Shown: piece by piece, positions 1 through 8,068 of the stretch | Layout: each line of letters opens with the position of its first letter | Position numbering within the stretch: position 1 is the stretch's first letter | Source: Variovorax sp. PAMC26660 | GTDB lineage: Bacteria; Pseudomonadota; Gammaproteobacteria; Burkholderiales; Burkholderiaceae_C | NCBI RefSeq assembly: GCF_014302995.1 | Contig: NZ_CP060295.1 | Coordinates: forward strand, 806,001 to 870,000 | DNA length: 64,000 nt | Direction: 5' to 3' | Translations under genes and position numbers: made by a program | The notes under the pieces: model-generated | Databases searched by the model: none | The model's input: the letters and a program-made list of their open reading frames with translations, nothing else | What the model was told of the DNA's origin: nothing

Positions 1-24
1 AGTCGTTGGTTGTTGGATGGGCCG

Positions 25-1116
25 TCAGGCCGAAGGCGTCGAGGGAACCGATGGCGCGTGGTCGAGTTGCCGCTCGGCAATGCGCCGCTTGATCGAGCGG
101 TTGCGCCGCTGCTGCGCCCAGCCCGCGATGCCGATGGACACCAGCAAGGTCAGCCCATTGAAGAGCGGCTCGACATAGAAGGCGCCCCCGAACTGCTGGA
201 TGCCCGAGATGCCGATGGCAAGAATCGCCACGCCGACCAGCGTGCCCCACACGTTCACGCGGCCGGGCCGGATGGTGGTGGAACCGAGGAAGGCGCCGAC
301 CAGCGCCGGCAGCAAAAATTCGAGCCCCACGCTGGCCTGCCCGATCTGCAGCCGCGAGGCGAGCAGCACGCCCGCAAAGCCCGACAGCAGGCCCGACGCG
401 ACGAACGCGCCCATCACATGCTTGCGCACCGCGATGCCGTTGAGCTGCGCCGCCTTCGGGTTGGCGCCGATCACGTACAGCGCGCGGCCCAGCGGCGTGA
501 ATTCGGTGACCACCCACAAGGTGACGCTCACCGCGAGCACGTAGAAGGCGCCGATGGGCAGCCCCAGCAGGTTGCCGCCTGCAATGCCGACAAAGCCATC
601 AGGCAATTCACCCACCACCTGCCGCCCGCCGCTGTGCCACATGGCCACCGCGTAGATCACGGTGCCGGTGCCCAGCGTGGCAATGAAGGAGTCGATCTGC
701 GCCAGCTCGACCAGCAGGCCGTTGAGCATGCCGAAGAGCGCGGCGCAAACCAGCACCACAAGCACAGCCACCGGCCATGGCAGGCCCAGTTGGGTCTGCA
801 GGCTGATCGCCAGGATGTGCCACAGCACGATGCCGTAACCCACTGTGAGGTCGATCTTGCCGGTGATCATCGGGATGGTCGCGGCCAGAGCGAGCAGCGC
901 GATCACCGACTTGTCGGCCAGGATCGCGCGCAGGTTGAACAGCGTCGGAAAGGTATCGGGCAGCAGCAGCGAGAACAACAGCGCGAGCCCCACCATCAGC
1001 ACCACCAAACCGTAGACCGGTATGGCGCGGCCGATGCGCTGCGCGACGGACAGCGCTTCGCCGTCGAGGGACTTGTCGGGCTCCAGCGCGGTGGACTTGA
1101 TCGAACTGCTGCTCAT
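25..1116 (-). CDS. sugar ABC transporter permease, CUT2 (RbsC-like) family
   Basis: A 363-residue inner-membrane permease of the ribose/xylose-type (CUT2) ABC importers. The chain is very hydrophobic, with about eight to ten predicted membrane segments after a polar N-terminus of about 35 residues. A GKIDLTVGYG stretch corresponds to the family's GGIDLSVGS-like signature, and GANPKAAQLNGI is the cytoplasmic loop that contacts the ATPase. The ATG overlaps the stop of the upstream ATPase by 4 bases, so the two are translationally coupled. The substrate-binding protein is not seen and probably lies beyond the left edge, only 24 bases past this stop. The substrate cannot be read from the sequence; the linked lactonase and sugar-acid genes suggest an aldose or aldonate. 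Confidence 0.9.
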   Translation of the reverse strand: MSSSSIKSTALEPDKSLDGEALSVAQRIGRAIPVYGLVVLMVGLALLFSLLLPDTFPTLFNLRAILADKSVIALLALAATIPMITGKIDLTVGYGIVLWHILAISLQTQLGLPWPVAVLVVLVCAALFGMLNGLLVELAQIDSFIATLGTGTVIYAVAMWHSGGRQVVGELPDGFVGIAGGNLLGLPIGAFYVLAVSVTLWVVTEFTPLGRALYVIGANPKAAQLNGIAVRKHVMGAFVASGLLSGFAGVLLASRLQIGQASVGLEFLLPALVGAFLGSTTIRPGRVNVWGTLVGVAILAIGISGIQQFGGAFYVEPLFNGLTLLVSIGIAGWAQQRRNRSIKRRIAERQLDHAPSVPSTPSA

Positions 1117-2639
1117 GCGGAAATTTCCTCGTGCGCCACGACGGCGCCTGCTGCCAATGCCAGAAGTTTTTCGACCGTGATCGCATCGCCTTCGAGTTCG
1201 GCGGCGATCAGCCCGTCGCGGAACACGAGCACACGGGTGCAGACGGTCGCGATCTCCTCGAAGTCGGTGGAGACGACCACCAACGCGGCGCCGGCCTCCG
1301 CGCGTTCGCGCAGCACGCCGTAGATCTGCCGCTTGGCGCCGACATCTACACCGGCGGTCGGCTCTTCGAGCACCACGAGCGGCTTGTCCAGGTGGAACCA
1401 GCGCGCCAACACCACCTTCTGCTGGTTGCCGCCCGAGAGCTGCTGCACCTCGGCCGAAGGCGCGGGCGGGTTGACGTCGAAACGCCGGATCAGCGCGAGC
1501 GCGCTGTCGTTCTCGCGGCGCGGGCGGCCGAAGGCCAGGCCACGGTCGCCGTGCATCGCGGCATTCGGAAAGAGGTTCTCCAGCACGGTCATCGAGCCGG
1601 CGAGGTTTTCTTCGAGGCGTTCACCGGCCACGTAGGCCACGCCTGCGCGAATGGCATCGGCGGGGCATGTGAAGCCGCACGCCTTGCCGAGCAGGTCCAT
1701 GCGCCCGGCCGACAGCGGCTCGCGTCCGAAGATGGCGCGGCTGATCGCTTCATGTCCCGCGCCGCGCAGGCCCACCAGCCCCAGCACTTCGCCGCGATGC
1801 ACGCTCAGGCTCAACGGCCCGGCGTTGCCGCTGGCCGCGCCGTCGAGCCGCAGCACGGGGTCGCGGAGCACAGGCGCCCTGGCTTTCTGCACCGAAGCCG
1901 ACAAGGTCTTGCCGACGATCAGGCCCACGAGTTCGCCTTCGTTCGTTTCGGCGGTGGTCTTCACTGCGACCAGCTTGCCGTCGCGCATCACGGCCGCGCG
2001 GTCGGAGATGGCCATGACCTCGTCGAGCCGGTGCGACACGTACAGCATCGCCATGCCCTGGCGGCGCAGCTCGCGCAGCACGCCGAACATGCGCTCCACG
2101 TCGCTCATGGGCAGGCTGGCCGAGGGCTCGTCGAGCACCAGCAGCCGCGCCTTCACTTCGAGCGCACGGCCGATGGCCAGCAGGGACTTTTCGGCGCGGG
2201 TGAGCGAAAACACGCGGCGACCGGGGTCGATGTCGCAGCCCACGCGCGCCATCACACGGCGCGCGATGACGCTCGCGGCGGACCAGTCGATCAGGCCGAA
2301 GCGACGCGGGTAGCCGGTGCCCAGGCACACGTTCTCCGCCACCGTCATCCATTCGACAAGGCCCAGGTCCTGGTGGATGAAAGCCACCGGCTGTTCGCGC
2401 CGGTCGCCGCGCCGCCAGTCGGCCTGCGCGCGGCCATCGAAAAAAATCTCGCCCTGGTCCGCGGGATAGATGCCCGCGAGCAGCTTGATGAGCGTCGACT
2501 TGCCGGCGCCGTTTTCGCCGAGCAGCGCAAGGATTTCGCCGGCACGCACGTCGAGCGTGACGTTGTCCACGGCCTGCGTGCCGCCGAAGCGTTTGCTGAT
2601 GGACTGGAACTGCAGCAAGTGAGGCGTGCTGCTGCTCAT
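1113..2639 (-). CDS. sugar ABC transporter ATP-binding protein, CUT2 (RbsA/XylG-like), two nucleotide-binding domains
   Basis: A 508-residue double ATPase powering the adjacent permease. The first domain has Walker A GENGAGKST, a divergent signature region (SLTRAEK) as is usual in this family, and Walker B LLVLDEPSASL. The second domain has the degenerate Walker A typical of RbsA-type proteins (GLRGAGHEA), a canonical LSGGNQQK signature and Walker B LVVLEEPTAGVD. I start it at MSSSTPHLL (2639), whose ATG overlaps the SMP-30 stop by 4 bases, rather than at an in-frame start 57 bases upstream inside that gene. The unit reads SMP-30, ATPase, permease. Confidence 0.92.
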   Translation of the reverse strand: MSSSTPHLLQFQSISKRFGGTQAVDNVTLDVRAGEILALLGENGAGKSTLIKLLAGIYPADQGEIFFDGRAQADWRRGDRREQPVAFIHQDLGLVEWMTVAENVCLGTGYPRRFGLIDWSAASVIARRVMARVGCDIDPGRRVFSLTRAEKSLLAIGRALEVKARLLVLDEPSASLPMSDVERMFGVLRELRRQGMAMLYVSHRLDEVMAISDRAAVMRDGKLVAVKTTAETNEGELVGLIVGKTLSASVQKARAPVLRDPVLRLDGAASGNAGPLSLSVHRGEVLGLVGLRGAGHEAISRAIFGREPLSAGRMDLLGKACGFTCPADAIRAGVAYVAGERLEENLAGSMTVLENLFPNAAMHGDRGLAFGRPRRENDSALALIRRFDVNPPAPSAEVQQLSGGNQQKVVLARWFHLDKPLVVLEEPTAGVDVGAKRQIYGVLRERAEAGAALVVVSTDFEEIATVCTRVLVFRDGLIAAELEGDAITVEKLLALAAGAVVAHEEISA

Positions 2640-3562
2640 GCGCAGGTCGCTCCGCGTGTGTTCAGGCGGATGCGGTAGAGCGAAGTCGAGGCGCACACAT
2701 ACAGCTCGTCGCCCTGCGCGCCGCCGAAGGTGAGGTTGCCCACCTTCTCCGGCACCGCGATGCGCGCCATGCGCGTGCCGTCGGGGTGGTAGACCTGCAC
2801 GCTGTCGGCGCTGCTCGTGTAGACGAAGCCGTGCACATCGACACGAAAGCCATCGGACAGCCCCGGGTTCACCACCGCGAACACGCGCGGATTGGCCAGG
2901 TCCTGCCCGCCGATCACGTCGAACGCGACGATGTGGTGATGGCCCGAGCCATCGGTGCGCAAGGCCGCCGAGGTGTCGCTCACGTAGAGGATGCTTTCGT
3001 CGGGCGAGAAGGCCAGGCCGTTGGGCTCCTCGACGAAGTCGCTCACCGAGCGCAGCACGCCGTTGGTGGGGTCGAAACGGAAGACATGGTTGCGGCCCAG
3101 TTCGCTCTCGGCCTTGTGGCCTTCATGGTCGGACACGATGCCGTAGGGCGGATCGGTGAACCAGATGCTGCCATCGCGCTTCACGACCACGTCGTTCGGC
3201 GAGTTGAGCCGGCGGCCCTGGTAGCGATCGACCAGCACCTCGTCGGCCAGCGGCACGAGGCTGCCCGGCGCGAAGCGCGTGCGCACGATGGCGCGCAGGC
3301 CGTGCGAGCAATGCAGCAGCGCGCCATCGGCCTCGCGCGCGTGGCCGTTGGTGAACTCCACGGCCTCGCGCCACACCTGCATGCCGGTTTCGGCGTGCCA
3401 GCGCAGCATGCGGTTGTTGGGGATGTCGCACCACAGCACGGCACCGTCTTCCTTCATCCACACAGGGCCTTCGCTCCAGATGGCGCCGGTGCACAGGCAC
3501 TCGAGCGTGCCGGCCTGTTGCGCGACGAAAGAAAAGCGGGCGTCGAAGACTTCGATGGGCAT
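2636..3562 (-). CDS. SMP-30/gluconolactonase/LRE family protein
   Basis: A 308-residue six-bladed beta-propeller hydrolase of the SMP-30/gluconolactonase family, presumably cytoplasmic, as no signal peptide is seen. Conserved features are EGPVWMKEDGAVLWCDI near the N-terminus (a metal-ligand Glu is expected here), NSPNDVVVKRDGSIWFTDPPYG in the middle and NGLAFSPDESILYVSDT, whose Asn and Asp normally complete the divalent-metal site. The family hydrolyses sugar-1,4/1,5-lactones to aldonic acids. It is the first gene of the transporter unit, with an operator-like palindrome 22 bases upstream of its ATG (3585-3596). The exact lactone is unknown; gluconolactone or another aldonolactone is inferred from the neighbours. 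Confidence 0.85.
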   Translation of the reverse strand: MPIEVFDARFSFVAQQAGTLECLCTGAIWSEGPVWMKEDGAVLWCDIPNNRMLRWHAETGMQVWREAVEFTNGHAREADGALLHCSHGLRAIVRTRFAPGSLVPLADEVLVDRYQGRRLNSPNDVVVKRDGSIWFTDPPYGIVSDHEGHKAESELGRNHVFRFDPTNGVLRSVSDFVEEPNGLAFSPDESILYVSDTSAALRTDGSGHHHIVAFDVIGGQDLANPRVFAVVNPGLSDGFRVDVHGFVYTSSADSVQVYHPDGTRMARIAVPEKVGNLTFGGAQGDELYVCASTSLYRIRLNTRGATCA

Positions 3563-3584
3563 GGGCGAAGTCTGGCACCAAAAA

Positions 3585-3596
3585 GATACCGGTAAC
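3585..3596. promoter_or_regulatory. putative LacI-family operator, copy 1 (GATACCGGTAAC)
   Basis: The 12-mer GATACCGGTAAC has the core palindrome TACCGGTA and recurs exactly at 7929-7940 and 8000-8011. It lies 22 bases upstream of the SMP-30 gene ATG, where a bound repressor would block the leftward transporter unit. Operators of GntR-type LacI repressors have a TTACC-x-GTAA core, so the neighbouring LacI-family gene is the likely ligand. Confidence 0.65.
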
Positions 3597-3690
3597 TTAG
3601 GCTTTTCCCGCAGATACCCATGCGGCCTTTTGTCTCTAGAATTTTCAAAACAAGCGGAACTCTTTCGATATCCAAAGAGGCCATTCCGTC

Positions 3691-3702
3691 GTTATCGGTA
3701 TC
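3691..3702. promoter_or_regulatory. putative LacI-family operator, copy 2 (one mismatch)
   Basis: GTTATCGGTATC is the reverse complement of the GATACCGGTAAC operator with one change (C to T in the core). It lies about 60-70 bases upstream of the LacI-family gene, where it could mediate autoregulation. Its centre is 106 bases from that of copy 1, about ten helical turns, a distance compatible with looping. Confidence 0.5.
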
Positions 3703-3761
3703 TCATCAACCCCGGCGCATCCCGTCGCATATCCTCGAACCCGATTTCCAGAGAGCGCCCA

Positions 3762-4817
3762 TTGCCCCCGACCAAAGCCCCCGCCCCCCTTTCCCGCCCG
3801 GCCACGATGGCCGACGTGGCCGCGCGCGTCGGCGTCTCGAAGATGACGGTCTCGCGCGCGCTCAACCGCAGCGTGGGCAGCGACCGCGTGACTTCGGAAG
3901 CGCTGCGCCAGCGCATCCTGCAGGCCTGCGAAGAGATGGGCTACGTGATCGACCAGACGGCACGCACCTTCTCCAGCAAGCGCTCGGGCTTCATCGCGGT
4001 GCTGATTCCGTCGCTCAACAACTCCAACTTTTCAGAGACCGCGCAAGGCATCACCGCGGCGTTGGAAGCGCGCGGCCTGCAGGTGCTGCTGGGCTACACC
4101 GACTACCGCGTGGAGACCGAAGAGCGCCTGCTGCGCGCCATGCTCGCGCGCCGGCCCGAAGGCGTGATCCTCACGGGTGGTGCCCACACGCCCGCCGCGC
4201 GCGCCATGCTGCAGACGGCCGGCGTGCCGGTGATTGAAACCTGGGACCTTCCAACCACGCCCATCGAACACACGGTCGGCTTCTCGAATGCGGAAGCCGC
4301 CGCTGCGATGGTGCGGCACCTGCATGGCAAGGGCTACCGGCGCATCGCCTACATCGGCGGCACCTCGAACCGCGACACGCGCGGTGCCGACCGGCAGCGC
4401 GGCTATGCGCAGGCGATCCGCGAGCTGGGGCTGCCCGATGGGCGCGTCATCAGCTTCGGCCAGCCGCCGATCTCGATGGCGCAAGGCGGCGAGGCGGTGG
4501 CGCAACTGATCCGCCAGTGGCCCGACGTGGATGCCGTGCTTTGCGTGTCCGACCTCTCGGCCTTCGGCGCGCTGATGGAATGCCAGCGCCAGGGCTGGGA
4601 CGTGCCGGGCCGCATCGCGATCGCGGGCTTCGGCGACTTCGAGGTGGCGCGCGCCTGCCATCCGCGCATCACCACCGTGGCGGTGGACTGCGTGGGCATC
4701 GGCAAGGCAGCGGGCGAACTGCTGCTGCGGGTGATCGACGGCACGCGGGATGGACACCGGCCGCCTGCGGAGACGGTGATGATCCCGTTCCATATCGAGC
4801 AGCGCGAAAGTTCTTGA
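3762..4817 (+). CDS. LacI-family transcriptional regulator (GntR-like repressor)
   Basis: A 351-residue repressor. The N-terminal helix-turn-helix reads MADVAARVGVSKMTVSRALN (residues 16-35), followed by a hinge and a periplasmic-binding-protein-like ligand domain (FIAVLIPSLNNSNF; VLCVSDLSAFGAL; IAIAGFGDFEVA). I choose the TTG at 3762 because AGAGAG lies 7 bases upstream; the in-frame ATG at 3807 has no ribosome site and sits directly at the helix-turn-helix. It is divergent from the lactonase/transporter unit. It probably controls both sugar-acid operons through the GATACCGGTAAC sites, with gluconate or a ketogluconate as possible inducer. Confidence 0.88.
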   Translation: MPPTKAPAPLSRPATMADVAARVGVSKMTVSRALNRSVGSDRVTSEALRQRILQACEEMGYVIDQTARTFSSKRSGFIAVLIPSLNNSNFSETAQGITAALEARGLQVLLGYTDYRVETEERLLRAMLARRPEGVILTGGAHTPAARAMLQTAGVPVIETWDLPTTPIEHTVGFSNAEAAAAMVRHLHGKGYRRIAYIGGTSNRDTRGADRQRGYAQAIRELGLPDGRVISFGQPPISMAQGGEAVAQLIRQWPDVDAVLCVSDLSAFGALMECQRQGWDVPGRIAIAGFGDFEVARACHPRITTVAVDCVGIGKAAGELLLRVIDGTRDGHRPPAETVMIPFHIEQRESS

Positions 4818-4834
4818 AGAAGTTCTGAAGCCTC

Positions 4835-4856
4835 CGGGCGAGCTCGGCATCGCCCG
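4835..4856 (+). terminator. possible terminator hairpin after the LacI-family gene
   Basis: CGGGCGA and TCGCCCG form a perfect 7-bp stem with an 8-base loop, 17 bases after the stop codon. No T-run follows, so it may be only a weak terminator or an mRNA-stabilising hairpin. Confidence 0.4.
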
Positions 4857-4972
4857 CAAAGCCGCACCTACCGGAATCCGTAGAAATTGCAGATTCGTGC
4901 GGATCGGGGGTTCACCAGGCGGTGCGCGGGAGGAGAATCTTTTGCATACAAACGCAACGCCCCCTCAGCGCC

Positions 4973-5800
4973 ATGACACTCGACGAACTCTTTGCCAATG
5001 ACGAGTCGCTCCCCACCGTCCCGAAGGTGGTGTCCGATCTGATCGTGATGCTGCGCAACGACGATGTGCCCTTCGCGGCCATCGCGCACCGGATCGAGCT
5101 TGACCAGGTGCTCGCGGCCAGGGTGCTGCAGATGGTCAACTCGCCGTTCTTCGGGCTTCGGCGAAAGATCTCCTCGATCCAGGGCGCGATCCTGATGCTG
5201 GGTCTCTCCACCATCCGATCGCTGGTCGTGAGCTCGGGCCTGTCCGGCGCCTTCAGGAAGGTGGAGGGCGTCAACCTTCCCGACTTCTGGGCCCACAGCC
5301 TGCGCGTGGCGTCGGTCTCGCGGTACCTGGCGTCCAAGACCCGGCGTGTCGACGCCAACCTGGCGTTCACCGCGGGCAGCATGCATGCCATCGGCCACCT
5401 GCTCATGGCGCAGGCCATGCCTGAGCGCATGGCCGCGCTGAATGCCCTGCACCCCTTCGATGCGCTGGGGCGCGCGCAACTGGAACTGGTCGAGTTCGGG
5501 TACCACTATGGCGATGTGAGTGCGTCGCTGGCGCAGCGGTGGGATTTCGCTTCCGACCTGGTCGGTGCGCTTTCGAGCTTCGTGAATCCCGCGAAGTCGG
5601 AACACCCCGATGCGCTCGGCGGCGTTCTTCATCTGGCCGTGTGGCGCGTGGCGCTGGAGCGCCAGGGCGTGGACCTGAGCAACGTCGGTGGCTTCTGGCC
5701 GAGCCAGTCCGCCATGGCCATCGGCATCACCGAGGACATCGTCCAGGAGATGCCGGCGCCGCGCGTGCTCGCCGCGGACCTCGAATCGATGATCGCCTGA
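4973..5800 (+). CDS. HDOD domain protein
   Basis: A 275-residue protein consisting essentially of one HDOD domain. Diagnostic stretches are LPTVPKVVSDLIVML, IELDQVLAARVLQMVNSPFFG and SSIQGAILMLGLSTIRSLV, with FWAHSLRVA and MHAIGHLL further on. HDOD domains resemble HD phosphohydrolases without a full metal site and act in signalling, often tied to motility or c-di-GMP. ATG 4973 gives the natural family N-terminus (MTLDELFAN). A strong GGAGGAG at 4929-4935 lies 37 bases upstream and is not properly spaced to any ATG, GTG or TTG in frame, so the start is uncertain. It lies between the two sugar-acid loci without evident link to them. Confidence 0.85.
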   Translation: MTLDELFANDESLPTVPKVVSDLIVMLRNDDVPFAAIAHRIELDQVLAARVLQMVNSPFFGLRRKISSIQGAILMLGLSTIRSLVVSSGLSGAFRKVEGVNLPDFWAHSLRVASVSRYLASKTRRVDANLAFTAGSMHAIGHLLMAQAMPERMAALNALHPFDALGRAQLELVEFGYHYGDVSASLAQRWDFASDLVGALSSFVNPAKSEHPDALGGVLHLAVWRVALERQGVDLSNVGGFWPSQSAMAIGITEDIVQEMPAPRVLAADLESMIA

Positions 5801-5846
5801 CCCTGCGGGGTCCACGCGATCTATTCCGGGAATCCGCAGCCGTCGA

Positions 5847-6914
5847 TCACAGCGACTCGACGGCGGTATCCGCAAAGTCGATCAGCACCTTCATCGCCTG
5901 CTTCCGGTCGCTGGCCAGCTCGAAGGCTTCGCGCGCCTTCAGCATCGGAAAGGTGTGCGTCACCACCGGCGACAGGTCGACCCGACCTTCGTTGATGAGC
6001 CGCACCGCCAGCGCGAACTCGGCGTGGAAGCGGAACGAGCCGCAGATGCTCAGCTCCTTCGACACCACCATGTTCTGCGGAATGCTCACGTCGCCGCCCA
6101 GGCCAAGCTGCACGACCACGCCACGCGGGCGCATCACCTCCAGGCCGTCGCGCAGCGCGCGTTCGTTGCCCGAGCATTCGAGCATCACGTCGAAGGTGCC
6201 CTTGTCGGCCGAATAGCGCGACACCCAGGCCTTGTCCTGCGCAACATTGATCGTCTGGTCGGCGCCCATCGCGCGTGCAATCACCAGCGGTTCGTCGACC
6301 ACGTCGGCGGCGGTGATCTCGGCCGCGCCGTGCGCGCGCGCCGCTGCGATCGCCAGCACGCCGATGGGCCCGCAGCCCGACACCAGCACGCGCTTGCCCA
6401 GCAGCGGGCCGGCGCGCGACACGCCATGCAGCCCGACCGAGAACGGCTCGGCCAGCGCCGCCAGCCGCAGCGGCACATGGTCGGCCACCTTCACGCATTG
6501 CGTGGCCTCGCACAGCAGCATGTTGCGAAACGCGCCCTGCACGTGCGGCGTGCGCATCGCGCTGCCGTAGAAGCGCATCTCCAGGCACTGGTTGGGCAAG
6601 CCTTCGAGGCAGAACTTGCAGGCGCCGCAAGGCCGGCTGGGGTTGATCGCCACCTTGTCACCAATGCGAACACTCTCCACGCCGGGCGCCACCGCAACCA
6701 CGGTGCCGGCCACTTCATGGCCCAACACCATCGGCTCCTTGATGCGCACGGTGCCGAAGCCGCCGTTGTGAAAGTAGTGCAGGTCAGACCCGCAGATGCC
6801 GCCCATGCCGACCTTCACCAGCACCTGGCCGGGACCGATCTCGCCGGCATCCTGTTCGTCCAGGCGCAGGTCGTCCGGCGCGTGGATCACGAGGCACATG
6901 CAACGCAAACGCAT
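5847..6914 (-). CDS. idnD: L-idonate 5-dehydrogenase-like zinc alcohol dehydrogenase
   Basis: A 355-residue zinc-dependent medium-chain dehydrogenase. GGICGSDLHYFHNGG supplies catalytic Cys41, and GHE (His66, Glu67) completes the catalytic zinc site. Cys96, Cys99, Cys102 and Cys110 form the structural zinc site. The NAD(P) fold begins at SGCGPIG (179-185). The early HYFHNGGFG and the overall pattern fit L-idonate 5-dehydrogenase, which oxidises L-idonate to 5-ketogluconate; sorbitol or threonine dehydrogenase are alternatives. The start at 6914 follows a GAAAGAAG purine run, 16 bases after the stop of the upstream 2-hydroxyacid dehydrogenase, so the two form one minus-strand operon. It converges on the HDOD gene. 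Confidence 0.85.
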   Translation of the reverse strand: MRLRCMCLVIHAPDDLRLDEQDAGEIGPGQVLVKVGMGGICGSDLHYFHNGGFGTVRIKEPMVLGHEVAGTVVAVAPGVESVRIGDKVAINPSRPCGACKFCLEGLPNQCLEMRFYGSAMRTPHVQGAFRNMLLCEATQCVKVADHVPLRLAALAEPFSVGLHGVSRAGPLLGKRVLVSGCGPIGVLAIAAARAHGAAEITAADVVDEPLVIARAMGADQTINVAQDKAWVSRYSADKGTFDVMLECSGNERALRDGLEVMRPRGVVVQLGLGGDVSIPQNMVVSKELSICGSFRFHAEFALAVRLINEGRVDLSPVVTHTFPMLKAREAFELASDRKQAMKVLIDFADTAVESL

Positions 6915-6930
6915 GATGTTTCTTCTTTCT

Positions 6931-7884
6931 TCAGGCAACGGGGGTAATGAGCGGCTGGCCCGCAAAGTGGGCTTCCAGGTTGCGGCGTACCAGCTCGCCC
7001 ATGGCGCGGCGCGTCTGCTCGGTGCCGCTGCCATGGTGCGGATGCAGCACCACGTTGTCGAGCGCCGCAAAGCGCGGATCGATGCGCGGCTCGTTGAGGA
7101 ACACGTCGAGCGCCGCGCCGGCGATGCTGCGTGACTCCAGCGCCTGCAGCAGCGCGCCTTCGTCGACCGTGGTGCCGCGCGACACGTTCACGAGCCAGCC
7201 CTTCGCCCCGAGCGCCTGCAGCACCTGCGCATTGACGATGCCGCGCGTGGCCTCGCCGCCGGGCAGGATGACGATGAGCACGTCGCACCAGTCGGCCATC
7301 GCGGGCAGGCTGGTGAAGTGGCGGTGCGGGCTGTCCGCCTTGGCCGTGCGGCTGAAGTAGCCCAGCTCCACATCGAAGCCCGAAAGGCGCCGCGCGATGG
7401 TGCTGCCGATGCGGCCGAAGCCCGCGATGCCGATGCGCTGGCCGAAGACGCGTGTGGCCAGTGGCATGCCGCCGTGGGCCCAGGCACCGCTGCGCACGAA
7501 GGTATCGGCGGCCGGAATGCGCCGCTGCAGCGCCAGCGTGAGCCCGACAGCGAGGTCGGCCACGTCGCCGTTGAGCACGTCGGGCGTGTTGCTCACGCGG
7601 ATGCCGCGCGCACGGCAGGCGGCCAGGTCGATGCCGTCGGTGCCCACGCCGTAGCAGGCGATCAGCTCCAGCTTCGGCAGCGCCGCGATGAGTTCGGCAT
7701 TGGCCCCCAGCTCCCCGCGCGTGGCGACCGCGCGAATGTTCCGCCCGTGTTCGGCGATGAAGGCCTGCCGGTCCGGCGCCTCCCACAGGCGGTGCAGCGT
7801 GTAGGCCGCCTGCATCGGCACCATGTCCCATTCCAGATAGGTGCCTGGCATCAGCACGTGCGGGGATGTAGCGGTAGCGGTCAA
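6931..7884 (-). CDS. 2-hydroxyacid dehydrogenase (GhrB/2-ketogluconate reductase type)
   Basis: A 317-residue D-isomer-specific 2-hydroxyacid dehydrogenase. The NAD(P) motif GFGRIG is at 155-160, and the catalytic triad is Arg236 (NVSRGTTVDE), Glu265 (FLNEP) and His283 (HPHHGSGT). The family reduces glyoxylate, hydroxypyruvate or 2-ketogluconate; next to gluconokinase and idonate dehydrogenase a 2-ketogluconate reductase role is plausible. The start is a TTG at 7884 with AGGAG 6 bases upstream, giving MTATATSPHVLMPGTY; no ATG fits that ribosome site. The promoter region upstream is shared with the divergent SDR gene and carries operators at 7929 and 8000. Confidence 0.87.
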   Translation of the reverse strand: MTATATSPHVLMPGTYLEWDMVPMQAAYTLHRLWEAPDRQAFIAEHGRNIRAVATRGELGANAELIAALPKLELIACYGVGTDGIDLAACRARGIRVSNTPDVLNGDVADLAVGLTLALQRRIPAADTFVRSGAWAHGGMPLATRVFGQRIGIAGFGRIGSTIARRLSGFDVELGYFSRTAKADSPHRHFTSLPAMADWCDVLIVILPGGEATRGIVNAQVLQALGAKGWLVNVSRGTTVDEGALLQALESRSIAGAALDVFLNEPRIDPRFAALDNVVLHPHHGSGTEQTRRAMGELVRRNLEAHFAGQPLITPVA

Positions 7885-7928
7885 GCGGGTCTCCTGCGGA
7901 TGGCGTTTCGGATCGATGGAATTCAAAT

Positions 7929-7940
7929 GATACCGGTAAC
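7929..7940. promoter_or_regulatory. putative LacI-family operator, copy 3 (GATACCGGTAAC)
   Basis: Exact GATACCGGTAAC, 44 bases upstream of the 2-hydroxyacid dehydrogenase start on the minus strand. It is followed by TATAAT (7941-7946), the most promoter-like hexamer of this interval. Confidence 0.65.
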
Positions 7941-7999
7941 TATAATTGATCGAACATAAAGCCCGCAACGCAGGTTTCACCGGGTTGACGTCCAAACAA

Positions 8000-8011
8000 G
8001 ATACCGGTAAC
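8000..8011. promoter_or_regulatory. putative LacI-family operator, copy 4 (GATACCGGTAAC)
   Basis: Exact GATACCGGTAAC, 57 bases upstream of the SDR start and 71 bases centre-to-centre from copy 3. Paired sites between divergent genes suggest coordinated repression, possibly with looping between dimers. Confidence 0.65.
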
Positions 8012-8068
8012 GTATCTCCGCTGTCACGCATCGGGCATGCCGCTGCGCCCCATTCCCAGGAGCTTCTC

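Noticed and set aside
1131..2678. Plus-strand open frame of 515 codons opposite the ABC ATPase
   Set aside because: Shadow with biased His/Ala/Arg composition; the ATPase motifs lie on the minus strand.
5803..5839. Bidirectional terminator between the HDOD gene and idnD
   Set aside because: CTGCGG/CCGCAG can pair but the loop is 25 bases and no T-run is present.
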